The position numbers were made by a program, and so were the translations under genes. This document shows positions 13,995-22,500 of a stretch of DNA of 22,882 bases, piece by piece. Under the pieces are notes generated by a model that ran no database searches, was not told the DNA's origin, and saw only the letters and a list, made by a program, of their open reading frames with translations. The stretch lies in IMG/VR virus record IMGVR_UViG_3300032298_000105, positions 1-22,882 of that record. One strand, 5' to 3'. Positions within the stretch are counted from its first letter, which is position 1, and each line of letters starts with the position of its first letter. Source of the stretch: a virus.

Positions 13995-14000
13995 GAATGT

Positions 14001-16553
14001 TTACATCTCTCGCTTCAGTTCCGCATAGGCCCTACGAGCCTCGGGAAGATATTGAAGGTGAAGACGATTTCTATGAACCGACCAGGCATTAAGACCCTGT
14101 GAATTAAGGATCATCTTCATTGCCCTAGCATTAACGTTAGGATCTTTGAGTTGATTATAATCCTTAATACCAAGAGCACGTGCCCGCTCTGGTCCAAGTT
14201 CATCAATCATATTAATCTGCCAGAGACCATAAGAATTGTCTCCGGTAGAACGGTTTGGATTATGAGCACCTGGACGCCCACCAGACTCTCCAAGGGCAAC
14301 AGCTGCCATTGTGATTGCTTTCTCAGGGGTTAAACCTTGAGATAGTCCCAGTTTGATGAGGTCTTTTGTGCCCACTGAAGGTCCAGATTTGACAGTGACA
14401 GTAGGCGCTGGTCCTTTCCCGGCGTTCGCCGCTCTTGCTTGAGCTTCAACGATTCGTTGCAACTGGAACATTTGTTGACGGTAGTTTCCACCGGCAGCAA
14501 GGTAACGCTTGGTTGCCCAAGGAGCAGCAGTACTATACTGTGATAGGCGTTGCGCTTCAGGGCTGGAAAGGATAGGCTTTGGGTCAATAACATAATGTTT
14601 TGCTTGGTTGGTCAGCAGTTGCACAGGACCGCCTTGTGAGTCAGCAAGTTGCTGTGCTCGACGAGTCAAGGGCTGATTCGAAGTAAAACGTTGAATGTTG
14701 TCTTCTACTTCTGCTTTGGTCATAATTGGCTTAGAACCACCGTTATAACCACGTAATTGAATGGTACGTGGATCAAAACCAGAGGCATCTATCACAACTC
14801 CAGACAGGGCACTTTTAATGCGATTAGGAGTCAGAGCTGGATTCTTGCTCAATGGACGGGTTGTCCACGCTTTTGTATTGGGGTTCTGTTGGAAGTACTT
14901 ACCAATGGTTCTGGGTAGTTCGTTGATGACAAATTGATTGATGTCATTATCATCAGGAGTCTGACCCTTAGCAATCTGAGACTGCCTCCAACGGTAAACA
15001 TTAGCAACCAAATCATTGGTTACCTGCTCCACGTGAAGAACGTTAGTCTCAGGACGATTGAAGGGGTCAAGAGAAACAGCACCAGCTTCCTTTAGTTTAG
15101 CCTTAACAGCATCGGAAATGCTAGGACCAAACTGTTTTTTAAAGTCACCTTGATCGGAGCTAGTAGCGTAGACACCAAGTTCCCTACCCATTTCTGTGGT
15201 AAGTTTACCTGATTGAACATCTCTTTGAATCTGTTCCTGAGACGGACGTTTGCCTTGGGCAATACCCTCACGGTACTGACGGTAAAGAGTGTAGTCTACG
15301 TTAATAGGATCAGCAAGAAGCTCTGTGCGGTACTTGAGGGCATCTGTGCTGCCTTGATCAGCAAGCTGACCCAATACCCCGATGGTCTGCTTACGGAGGG
15401 CTTGTAGCTCACCAGCAGGCAGGGTGGCGTCTTGTTCGGCTTTCTTTAGCAACCCCCAGGCTTGTTCAGCTTGTTTGCCAAGCTTACGTTCATTCTTAGC
15501 TTCCTCTGCTTCAACACGACCCTCAATAGTATCAAGGGCTTTGCCAAACATATTGGCATAGGCAGAACCAAGACTAAGGCTATTTGGATCATTAGCAATC
15601 TTCCGTACCTGAGAAAGTTTCTCAAGCATCATGGTTGCTTGTTCTTCAGGAAGGGTGACAATAGAATCCAATGCTTCCTGAATAACAGTATCAGAAGCAG
15701 CTCCTCTACTTAGTCCACCTTCAATCTCAAATGCCTTAACATTGCGTTGGAAGGACTCAGCCATTCCATCAATGCCTAGATCAGGGTTGCTGAATTCGGA
15801 ACGAACAACACCAGTGATGTCAGATACCGCAGTCTCCTTAGCCTTTCTCACTTCGGAGGAAAGCTTGTTGGCAAACATCTGTCCCTTAACCGCTTGAATG
15901 GTAGGGGCAAGATGCTCAGCAATGATGACTGGGTTAATGTTACGGATGTTGCTTTGCTTGATTAGTGTTTGCTGACCAACAGCAAGAGCAGCTTGAATCT
16001 CATCAGGGGACTTAGCTTCCGCAGGTGAGATCATGCGACCATCAAGTGTGGGAACTACCTTGTCTTTGCTGTTCTCCATCCAAGTAAGGAAGAAGGACTG
16101 AGCATTGGTAGCTACCTGCTTAGCAGATCCAACAGCACGACCATAAGACCGCCATCCACTGATAGCTGGGCTTTGAGCCTTGAACTGTTCTCCAACTGCT
16201 AGCTGTCCTTGATTGCTGAGTTGATTAGATACTTGGTTATCAGCCGAAGCAGCATCTTGAAGAAGCGTAGCACTTGCCTGGTATTGATCAGTCTGTGTTG
16301 GAGTGGGTGTTACCGTTCCGTCAAGGACTTCCGCAAGACCAAGTTGATATTCTTCTTCATTCTTTTGCTTTGCTTTATCTTGAATGAAACCAGTAAGGCT
16401 TTCGCTGAATTGAGCAAAGGCGGCAAGATCACGTTCAGACTGACGAAGCATAATGCTAGAAGCATCATACGCCTGTCCAGGTTGAAACCCACCTTGAGTT
16501 CTAGGGCCAGTCAGGGTTACCTGTTGACCCTGTGATTCATAAATACTAGCCAT
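14001..16553 (-). CDS. Internal virion protein (T7 gp15-like) with C-terminal lysozyme-like domain
   Basis: An 850-aa core/ejection protein in the T7 gene 15 position (747 aa in T7). The first 720 residues are mostly helical and polar: MASIYESQGQQVTLTGPRTQ, DKAKQKNEEEYQLGLAEVLD, and KLGKQAEQAWGLLKKAEQDA near 365. Residues about 725-850 form a lysozyme/SLT-like domain: AVALGESGGRPGAHNP with the likely catalytic Glu756, then TGDNSYGLWQINM, then NARAMKMILNSQG and NAWSVH. This would open peptidoglycan during DNA entry. In T7 the comparable activity is at the N-terminus of gp16, which lacks it here. The ATG shares one base with the gp14 stop (TAATG). A strong terminator follows. Position and domain make the call firm. 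Confidence 0.88.
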   Translation of the reverse strand: MASIYESQGQQVTLTGPRTQGGFQPGQAYDASSIMLRQSERDLAAFAQFSESLTGFIQDKAKQKNEEEYQLGLAEVLDGTVTPTPTQTDQYQASATLLQDAASADNQVSNQLSNQGQLAVGEQFKAQSPAISGWRSYGRAVGSAKQVATNAQSFFLTWMENSKDKVVPTLDGRMISPAEAKSPDEIQAALAVGQQTLIKQSNIRNINPVIIAEHLAPTIQAVKGQMFANKLSSEVRKAKETAVSDITGVVRSEFSNPDLGIDGMAESFQRNVKAFEIEGGLSRGAASDTVIQEALDSIVTLPEEQATMMLEKLSQVRKIANDPNSLSLGSAYANMFGKALDTIEGRVEAEEAKNERKLGKQAEQAWGLLKKAEQDATLPAGELQALRKQTIGVLGQLADQGSTDALKYRTELLADPINVDYTLYRQYREGIAQGKRPSQEQIQRDVQSGKLTTEMGRELGVYATSSDQGDFKKQFGPSISDAVKAKLKEAGAVSLDPFNRPETNVLHVEQVTNDLVANVYRWRQSQIAKGQTPDDNDINQFVINELPRTIGKYFQQNPNTKAWTTRPLSKNPALTPNRIKSALSGVVIDASGFDPRTIQLRGYNGGSKPIMTKAEVEDNIQRFTSNQPLTRRAQQLADSQGGPVQLLTNQAKHYVIDPKPILSSPEAQRLSQYSTAAPWATKRYLAAGGNYRQQMFQLQRIVEAQARAANAGKGPAPTVTVKSGPSVGTKDLIKLGLSQGLTPEKAITMAAVALGESGGRPGAHNPNRSTGDNSYGLWQINMIDELGPERARALGIKDYNQLKDPNVNARAMKMILNSQGLNAWSVHRNRLHLQYLPEARRAYAELKREM

Positions 16554-17209
16554 TAGCGTTTATACAAGTAAGGGTTTCCTGGAAGGGTAGGAGCAGCAGT
16601 TCCTCCACTGTAATTTGAACCTGTGCTAGAACTACTTCCTCCGGCTCCTCCCCCGCCACCTCCTCCGGCAGATGGAGCAGCCAGAGACATTCCAGCACCA
16701 ACACCACTCATCACGGCCCCACCAAGACCCAACAAGAGTCCACCAGTGCTAGGCATGGGTTTGCGTTGAGCAGCAGCTTGAATGTTAGCAGTCTTATGTT
16801 GTTCAAAGACGTTTAGCACATTCCAGGAATAATCCTGTTGAGCATAGCCGAGGTTCATACCAAGATTGGCAAGATCACGTCCCTCAGTACGTTGAGCATC
16901 GGTAAGAAGTCCGCCAATAGATTGACCACTCCTACCAGCAGCAAGGGTAGAACCTTGGGCTTGAAGACGTTGAGTAAGAAGTTGCTCTGCCTTTTGAGCA
17001 GCTTGATCATACTCACCCTTTAATTGAGCTTGAGATTGTTGATAGGAACGATTAGCTGCTTGAGCATTTAAATTACGTTGTTCTTGATAGGCACGTTCTG
17101 ATTCACGAGCTGCTTGTCGTTCAGCAGAATAAGCAGCAATTGATTGCATGGCGCCCAAGCCAGCTTGAGCAACTCCTACAATTATTGGAATGGCGGCAGG
17201 GAAACACAT
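16553..17209 (-). CDS. Internal virion protein (T7 gp14-like)
   Basis: A 218-aa ejection protein (T7 gp14 is 196 aa), thought to form the outer-membrane part of the DNA channel. The N-terminus MCFPAAIPIIVGVAQAGLGA is hydrophobic, followed by a long Ala/Gln/Arg-rich helix (residues 30-95; ERAYQEQRNLNAQAANRSYQ). GLLTDAQRTEGRDLANLGMN and QDYSWNVLNVFEQHKTANIQ follow, then a Gly/Ala hydrophobic segment near 157-182, an eight-Gly low-complexity stretch, and a Ser/Gly tail ending NPYLYKR. The start overlaps the gp13-like gene by 28 nt and the stop shares a base with the gp15 start, so translation is coupled across genes 13-15. The assignment rests on order, size and style. Confidence 0.85.
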   Translation of the reverse strand: MCFPAAIPIIVGVAQAGLGAMQSIAAYSAERQAARESERAYQEQRNLNAQAANRSYQQSQAQLKGEYDQAAQKAEQLLTQRLQAQGSTLAAGRSGQSIGGLLTDAQRTEGRDLANLGMNLGYAQQDYSWNVLNVFEQHKTANIQAAAQRKPMPSTGGLLLGLGGAVMSGVGAGMSLAAPSAGGGGGGGAGGSSSSTGSNYSGGTAAPTLPGNPYLYKR

Positions 17210-17664
17210 TTTGTTAATTTAGCAAATTCAACATAAGTAAGATTGGTTGGAGTGGTTACATAACCTAGCTTTTTAAACCCAAGCATATGAAGCAGTTTCA
17301 TGTGCATCCGGTTTCGGGGGTCGGCTATGTTATGTAACATCTCATAGGAGGTTTGTTGTTCGACCCATTTCTTAGCCTCCTTAAAAAATAGTTTTGGATA
17401 CGGGCGGACATGTGGTGTGGTTAACATCCAGATGGCTCCGCTATGGGCATCTGTTCTGGATACCCCCGCTATCCCACAAATGTTTCCATCGGGATTCCAG
17501 AAGGTTACAGCGGTGTCTGAGTAATAGACAGACAGGATTGTTGCCCATTCATAATTGGCATGGCCAAGACCAATGAGTTCCTGTCTGTCATCTTCTTGTA
17601 AGTTAGAGGCTACATACATAGCATCTAAACGGCTGGCGGTGTGGATCAGCGATTTGCAAATCAT
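17182..17664 (-). CDS. T7 gp13-like protein (DUF2833, acetyltransferase-like fold)
   Basis: A 160-aa protein in the T7 gene 13 position (138 aa). It reads like a degenerate GNAT fold: a helical start (IHTASRLDAMYVASNLQEDD), WNPDGNICGIAGVSRTD strands, AIWMLTTPHVRPYPKLFFKE, then RNRMHMKLLHMLGFKKLGYV, matching the T7 gp13 segment around TSHIRFLKTIGAVF. T7 gp13 is required for assembly of infectious particles although its place in the virion is uncertain. A classical acetyl-CoA loop (R/QxxGxG/A) is not evident, so enzymatic activity is doubtful. The ATG overlaps the gp12 stop by 4 nt (ATGA). The C-terminal 28 nt overlap gene 14. Confidence 0.85.
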   Translation of the reverse strand: MICKSLIHTASRLDAMYVASNLQEDDRQELIGLGHANYEWATILSVYYSDTAVTFWNPDGNICGIAGVSRTDAHSGAIWMLTTPHVRPYPKLFFKEAKKWVEQQTSYEMLHNIADPRNRMHMKLLHMLGFKKLGYVTTPTNLTYVEFAKLTKCVSLPPFQ

Positions 17665-20618
17665 ACGACTTGAATTCCTTTGTTGTTGTAGGTGCCTTCC
17701 CAGGTAACGGAAGTAAACGCCGTAGGGAATGGACTATCAGCAATCAAACTAAAACTAAACTGATCACCCTTAGCAAGAATGGGGACGGTGCTTTGGGCAT
17801 TCCGAATTAGTGGAATGTTATCAGCTAAATAGTTATTGGCTTGAATCTGTGGAAGACTCAAAGAAAAGTCATCACGTCCATCAGCAGTAACAAGGGCCCG
17901 ATACGGACCAGAGTTATAACTGTTGATTTTAAGACGACTAATGCGTGGAACATTAATTGTATCCTTATTTCCTTCTGCTTTGACATAATAGAAAGCAGGC
18001 AGTTCAGCCGTAGCTTCATACTTGTACCCGATGGCAAACTTAGAAGTTGTTTGATTACCATCAACCTCTAGGTAGTACTTTTCTCCTGTTGGAGCAGAGG
18101 CATCGTATTGAAGTGTTTGTTCTTCAAAAGATCCAGCAATAGCCGGATTAAGGTACATCAATACTGGTTGTTCCTCTGAGTTATCAAATCCATCTTTAAA
18201 GCAGACACGAGTGGTATCGGTGGCTGATTTGTAAACAAGGGTTGGATTATAATCAAAGTAATCAAGCCGAACATCAAGGTACTCACCCTCAAAGAGAAGT
18301 GATTGGCTTGGAGTCTCTGTCAATAAGGACACAGTATTGAGAATGTATCCGCTACCTTGTTTGGTAACAATATACATGATGTCCTGATCAAAGTCAAAGC
18401 TTTCAACCGTACCGGGTAAAACCCATCGGAACCAAGCAGAATATCTTGTTTCTCCAGTATTAAAGAAACGATAAAGATAAATTGATTTTAGGTCCTGCTT
18501 ACTTAGTAGTGCAAACGTATTGGCTGACTGGGAAACCTTAAGGCTATTAATAGCAGCTGGAATATAATAAGGCAGTGGCCTAGTAAGTTCCTGAACTGTC
18601 GGTTTGCCTCCAACATTATCTCCAATGTTCATTTCATATATGGACGAAGCTTTATCTCCTTCTTCAAGGAAGATATAACTCGGACCAATATCAATGGGAG
18701 AAATGGCGTCGGATTGACTGAAGGCTGACAGTAGGTTAATCTCAGCAGTCTTTGGAGCAAAGGCTTCAGTAGTAGTTTCTAGAACATACTGAGCATTATC
18801 ACCAAACAAAAGCAAACCCCTTGGGACTGGCAATAGATGCTTAAAACGAATAGGCTTTAGGCTACTGGCACTGATGTCAATTGGATCGCTATCAACAAGG
18901 GTGATAACGGTGCTGGCAAAGAAGTTGAAGTAATCTCCTGCTTGTGAGCAGATAGCATTCTGACGAGACGTAAAAACAATCCGGTTCTTAAAGAACGAGA
19001 TGCCATCAATTGTATGTCCTACAAAAGAAGGCATTGGATTGGTTGTTGCGTCACCAACAGAACGTGCCTTCCAATACTCAAGACGAACTTCATCACCCTC
19101 AAGGTTCTGGGTGTTAACTGTTGTAATTTGGAAAGCGTCTCCACTGGTATTGGAAAAAGCATTTGTGGCTGTATATCCTTGACCAGCTTGAACAATGCTG
19201 ATAGCATCAATGACACCATTGGTTACCTGTGTGGAGGTAATGCCAGCTCTTAGTTCATTGCTGATGTTTTGAAAACTACCATTACGAGTGTAAGTAGTAT
19301 TTCCAACAAACAATACGTCAGATGATCCTTGGCCAATTTTATTGCCAGCAAAATACCACTCATAGGTAGTAGTAAAAACCTGACGACTATACCTATTATT
19401 TGGTGGACCAATCCAATCAGATGTAGTAGTTTGCCTTACAAAACTACTGGAGTTAGCAGCATAGCTATTGGCAACAGTAACTGTTTTAACCTTGTCAACA
19501 CGAAGTCTGAGGTTCTTACCAGTACCACCAATAGCTGCAAATTCCTCACCAACAACGTGACCACCACTTGTAGCAGAGGTAATGCTGACAGCAGTAGGAA
19601 TACCAGTAACAGCAGTAGTACCAGCACTAGCAATAGCAGAAGCTTCGTCTAGCTGACGATAGGTAAACGTACCATTGGCTTCCCGAATAACAACGTGAGG
19701 AAGCGTTTCGGTATTCATGCCAAGTACGGTACTAGGTGCAATGGTTTCTTCCCAATGACCAACACCACTTGTCTGCCCCGCTGTTGAAGGGACAAATACT
19801 ACCCAATAATCATCGCTGTTGCTTTCAGCTGTGCCTTCAATTTTAATCCTTCGATCAGAAAGAAATTCACGTGGTAGTTGAGCAACAGAGGTAACAATTT
19901 CTTTAAATGCTTCAACGGCATTTCCAGTGGTACCGCCAGTTGCCTTTAGAGAAAAGTCGGCATTATTAGCACGGCGAATAAAGACAGTGTTACCAATGCC
20001 AGATGCTACATAATTAGCATTACCATTGATGGCTGCTACAAGCGCAGTAATAATGGTTTGTACACTATTTTGTGTAGAACCACTTGCGTTACTTGGAGTC
20101 GTATGCGAAAAGGCAATACCATCAATTGTAATGATATAATCAGTATTGAAGGCAACCGTATTGATGTTTACAAAACCAAATGGATTGTAAGAAGCACTAG
20201 ACGTGGCTCCTTGAGCTACTGTCTTGGTCCGATTAAGAATAAAGGTATAATCATTAATCTGAAGGGTAGCCAGATCGTCAAATGAATCATGAACAGCATA
20301 CGTGGTGGCTTCAGCAGCTACCGCATTGACTGTCTGTTGAAGACCACTGTTGGCATCCCATACCTTAAGGGCACCTGCCTTGCTAAATTGAAAGATGTAC
20401 TTCTCTTTATCATCTCGAAAGATGTGAAACCAAGTGCCATCATCAACAGCATTAGCTAGTTTACCCCTGGCTTGAAGGCCAGGGCGCTTGGCAAGACCAT
20501 TTGTAAAGTCAGGATAATAATTATCGCAAGTACGTAGTTGATTAGAGAATTTAACTGTGTCTGGCTGTTGCGATACACCACCAACCAGATTAGCAAGTTT
20601 CTGAGAGACGGCTGCCAT
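17661..20618 (-). CDS. Tail tubular protein B (T7 gp12-like nozzle), with insert
   Basis: A 985-aa nozzle protein forming the end of the short tail. The N-terminus (MAAVSQKLANLVGGVSQQPD, then RTCDNYYPDFTNGLAKRPG) is the family signature. EYWKARSVGDATTNPMPSFV and IDGISFFKNRIVF match T7 gp12, and DSDPIDISASSL and the end TSVTWEGTYNNKGIQ fit too. T7 gp12 is 794 aa. The excess of about 190 residues is close to the size of residues 325-515 here, which carry beta modules (SATSGGHVVGEEFAAIGGTG, VQAGQGYTATNAF) not found in T7. The start ATG shares one base with the gp11 stop. It probably sits between tube and fiber, and the insert would face outward. Confidence 0.93.
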   Translation of the reverse strand: MAAVSQKLANLVGGVSQQPDTVKFSNQLRTCDNYYPDFTNGLAKRPGLQARGKLANAVDDGTWFHIFRDDKEKYIFQFSKAGALKVWDANSGLQQTVNAVAAEATTYAVHDSFDDLATLQINDYTFILNRTKTVAQGATSSASYNPFGFVNINTVAFNTDYIITIDGIAFSHTTPSNASGSTQNSVQTIITALVAAINGNANYVASGIGNTVFIRRANNADFSLKATGGTTGNAVEAFKEIVTSVAQLPREFLSDRRIKIEGTAESNSDDYWVVFVPSTAGQTSGVGHWEETIAPSTVLGMNTETLPHVVIREANGTFTYRQLDEASAIASAGTTAVTGIPTAVSITSATSGGHVVGEEFAAIGGTGKNLRLRVDKVKTVTVANSYAANSSSFVRQTTTSDWIGPPNNRYSRQVFTTTYEWYFAGNKIGQGSSDVLFVGNTTYTRNGSFQNISNELRAGITSTQVTNGVIDAISIVQAGQGYTATNAFSNTSGDAFQITTVNTQNLEGDEVRLEYWKARSVGDATTNPMPSFVGHTIDGISFFKNRIVFTSRQNAICSQAGDYFNFFASTVITLVDSDPIDISASSLKPIRFKHLLPVPRGLLLFGDNAQYVLETTTEAFAPKTAEINLLSAFSQSDAISPIDIGPSYIFLEEGDKASSIYEMNIGDNVGGKPTVQELTRPLPYYIPAAINSLKVSQSANTFALLSKQDLKSIYLYRFFNTGETRYSAWFRWVLPGTVESFDFDQDIMYIVTKQGSGYILNTVSLLTETPSQSLLFEGEYLDVRLDYFDYNPTLVYKSATDTTRVCFKDGFDNSEEQPVLMYLNPAIAGSFEEQTLQYDASAPTGEKYYLEVDGNQTTSKFAIGYKYEATAELPAFYYVKAEGNKDTINVPRISRLKINSYNSGPYRALVTADGRDDFSLSLPQIQANNYLADNIPLIRNAQSTVPILAKGDQFSFSLIADSPFPTAFTSVTWEGTYNNKGIQVV

Positions 20619-21217
20619 TATCGTGCGATAGTACGGAACGGGGTATAAGAGATGTAGAAGTTCTGACCAGTTTCAACACCAAAGATGTTAACCTCGGAGG
20701 TGTTCGTATCGTAAGCGATACAGTTGGCTCTTAGGATACCTTCGTCTTGTTGGTTGAACTGGAACATCTCCTTGGATCCTACCACGCTACCAGCAAAGAC
20801 ACGGGCAGCACGTTGGGTGATGTAATCCTGGAAGACCTGGGGAAGATCCTCAAAGGCGAACAACCATACCACATCACAAAGAACTGGACTTACGTTCCAC
20901 GTGGTAAAGCTATGGCTGATCTTGTCGTAGAGTTTGCCGCCTCTTAGTACGGTCTGGTACTGTTGGACATTTGAATTCTTGTTGTCAGAGATCTGGAGAA
21001 CATTCTCAGGAATGACAATTTCATCATTTGAGTCAGGAGTAAACGGGTAGTTAATCTCCGTGTTGAAATTCCATCCTTCTCCTTGAACCTCTCGGTTAAC
21101 AGAATCAAGAATTGAAAGTGCCGTAGCAATCTCTGGGTTAGCGATGTCGAGCGACACCACTGGTGCCTGCCCGATGCCGGTCAACATTTGGTTGATAGCT
21201 TGAAGTTGGGTTGTCAT
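20618..21217 (-). CDS. Tail tubular protein A (T7 gp11-like adaptor)
   Basis: The frame is open to 21358, but the upstream portion would run through the terminator and into the capsid gene. The ATG at 21217 gives 199 aa, the size of T7 gp11 (196). It begins MTTQLQAINQMLTGIGQAPV, then NREVQGEGWNFNTEINYPFT, VWLFAFEDLPQVFQDYITQR and AARVFAGSVVGSKE; the LxxIN.ML..IG..PV opening and 'GWxFNTE' are typical of this adaptor, which joins the portal to the nozzle. No Shine-Dalgarno is seen. It lies 64 nt after the capsid stop, behind a terminator, so it is probably expressed by read-through at lower levels than capsid. The stop shares a base with gp12. Confidence 0.92.
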   Translation of the reverse strand: MTTQLQAINQMLTGIGQAPVVSLDIANPEIATALSILDSVNREVQGEGWNFNTEINYPFTPDSNDEIVIPENVLQISDNKNSNVQQYQTVLRGGKLYDKISHSFTTWNVSPVLCDVVWLFAFEDLPQVFQDYITQRAARVFAGSVVGSKEMFQFNQQDEGILRANCIAYDTNTSEVNIFGVETGQNFYISYTPFRTIAR

Positions 21218-21234
21218 TGTTCGGGACAGGTAAG

Positions 21235-21260
21235 AAAAAAGGGCCACCCGAAGGCAGCCC
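21235..21260 (-). terminator. Rho-independent terminator after the capsid gene
   Basis: On the minus strand GGGCTGCC, loop TTCG, GGTGGCCC gives an 8-bp stem with two G-U pairs and a stable UUCG-type tetraloop, followed by TTTTTT. It stands in the same place as T-phi of T7, between gene 10 and gene 11. Confidence 0.92.
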
Positions 21261-21281
21261 ATCATAGCAAATAAAAATGGA

Positions 21282-22301
21282 TCAGGTGTTACGGAAAGCA
21301 CCAGCAACGCCAACGCGCACAGCACCGCAGCCGTATGCGAGACGACCCACGATAACATCGCCTTGATAGATCACCTTCGTGTCAGCACCAGTGGTCTGAA
21401 CGGAGGGTCCGATAGCTTCCACAACGCCAGCAGCGTCACGGTGGAAAATCAGGCCGCAGCTGTTAGTGAAGTCGGTAGCAATACCGTAGGTGTTGTTCTC
21501 ACCGGTAACGGCAGCAGCGTCAATAGCAGTGCCAGAAGCCGAACCATACTTCCCAAGGAAGGGAATGTTGTTGGACTTCTTGATCTTGATACCAGCAATC
21601 TCGAACAGGCCATCGCCAGTGTTCATAGAACCCTGGGTGTTGCCATACTCACGGTAGAGGATGTTGGTGTCAACCTGAGAGATCAGGGCGTAGTACTGAC
21701 GGGGGCTCAGAACGGCAACACGGCCATCCTTAGGAGCAGCCACTTCATCGAGACGTGCGGCGGCTTCGAAAAAGCCATCGACGAGGGCCTGTGCGTCGTA
21801 CTCTTTGTTGGCGCCCAGGTTGATTTGGAAACCACCAGGCTCGCCGGTCACAGCAGCCGAAGCAGAGGAGGCTTTGTCCAGAACGCGGAAGATACGGCGA
21901 TCATAGAATTCAGCCAGGCTCTGACCGATCTGACGAGCGATAGGGCCACGGATGTCATACTGGCTCATGATCTCGTCGAGGTTATCAACGAAAGCAGAGG
22001 CGACCAGCAGGTCATCCAGCGCAATGGTGGTCTCGGCTGCGGGAGGATTGCCCGAACCCAAAATCGCCACACCAGGAGTGCGATAGCCAGCTTGGATGCG
22101 ACCCGTGTGAATAAATTGGGCCTGTTTGCCACCACGCAGAGTCCGGTTCATGACCAGATCTTTGGCGATGGTGCTGTTACGGAAAGCCTCGTAGACTTCG
22201 CCGGTAAACAGCTTGAGGAAGAGGTTAGTACGTTGGGCGTAAGTAGGCGATTGGCCGCCCGCCTTATTAGCTTCGCCCAGATAAGTTACTGAAGCAGTCA
22301 T
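21282..22301 (-). CDS. Major capsid protein (T7 gp10A-like)
   Basis: A 339-aa HK97-fold shell protein (T7 gp10A is 345 aa). Matching features: RTNLFLKLFTGEVYEAF and GGKQAQFIHTGRIQAGY near the N-terminus (compare T7 LALFLKVFGGEVLTAF and GKSAQFPVLGRTQAAY), LDDLLVASAFVDNLDEIMSQ, YDIRGPIARQIGQSLAEF, then the C-terminal GLIFHRDAAGVVEAIGP. No slippery sequence producing a 10B-like extended form was seen at the end. The start ATG at 22301 has an in-frame TAA 9 nt upstream, and no Shine-Dalgarno. Codons are clearly more G/C-rich than in neighbours, as expected for a highly expressed gene. A long leader precedes it and a terminator follows. Confidence 0.95.
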   Translation of the reverse strand: MTASVTYLGEANKAGGQSPTYAQRTNLFLKLFTGEVYEAFRNSTIAKDLVMNRTLRGGKQAQFIHTGRIQAGYRTPGVAILGSGNPPAAETTIALDDLLVASAFVDNLDEIMSQYDIRGPIARQIGQSLAEFYDRRIFRVLDKASSASAAVTGEPGGFQINLGANKEYDAQALVDGFFEAAARLDEVAAPKDGRVAVLSPRQYYALISQVDTNILYREYGNTQGSMNTGDGLFEIAGIKIKKSNNIPFLGKYGSASGTAIDAAAVTGENNTYGIATDFTNSCGLIFHRDAAGVVEAIGPSVQTTGADTKVIYQGDVIVGRLAYGCGAVRVGVAGAFRNT

Positions 22302-22336
22302 TTGAATTTATGGGAATGAAGAATGTTAATCAGTTC

Positions 22337-22348
22337 CCTAGATCTAGG
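22337..22348. repeat. 12-bp palindrome before the capsid gene
   Basis: CCTAGATCTAGG, a perfect 12-bp palindrome, 36 nt before the capsid start. With no loop it would not make a stable RNA hairpin alone; it may be a protein-binding site or chance. Confidence 0.5.
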
Positions 22349-22422
22349 AATTTGTTCGCGAAAAGAAGTATTCAGTTGTAAGAGAAGATCTTGCTTGACA
22401 TAGGGGTATCCACCGCAGTGGG

Positions 22423-22435
22423 CCCTAATCCAGCA
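22423..22435 (-). promoter_or_regulatory. Phage promoter candidate, element copy 2
   Basis: TGCTGGATTAGGG on the minus strand, followed by CCCAC. An exact second copy of 22498-22510. The GGG after an A/T-rich ATTA resembles the initiation point of single-subunit RNA polymerase promoters. The RNA would begin with a hairpin, GGG-C-CCAC-TGCG-GTGG-ATA-CCC. Confidence 0.4.
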
Positions 22436-22471
22436 CGTGCTAGTTTTTAACGTGGTCCAGTTCCACAATAG

Positions 22472-22500
22472 AAAAGGGGGTCCGACTCTGAGGTGCCCCC
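22472..22500 (-). terminator. Possible terminator or 5' hairpin upstream of the capsid gene
   Basis: GGGGG (minus, 22500-22496) pairs with CCCCC (22480-22476), with an extra CC/GG inside, followed by TTTTCT. It could end transcripts of the scaffold gene, or be the 5' hairpin of an RNA starting at the GGG of element copy 1. The loop is long and the T run short, so this is uncertain. Confidence 0.4.

Noticed and set aside
21261-21300. Programmed frameshift giving a 10B-like capsid variant
   Set aside because: I saw no X-XXY-YYZ slippery sequence before the capsid stop codon, and the terminator follows closely.
21218-21358. Upstream extension of the gp11 frame with a hydrophobic, signal-like sequence
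   Set aside because: It runs through the terminator and into the capsid coding region; the size and start of gp11 match the ATG at 21217.
21363-22292. A 309-codon open frame on the plus strand opposite the capsid gene
   Set aside because: It is the antisense of a G/C-biased, highly expressed gene; the peptide has no domain-like features and all surrounding genes are on the minus strand.
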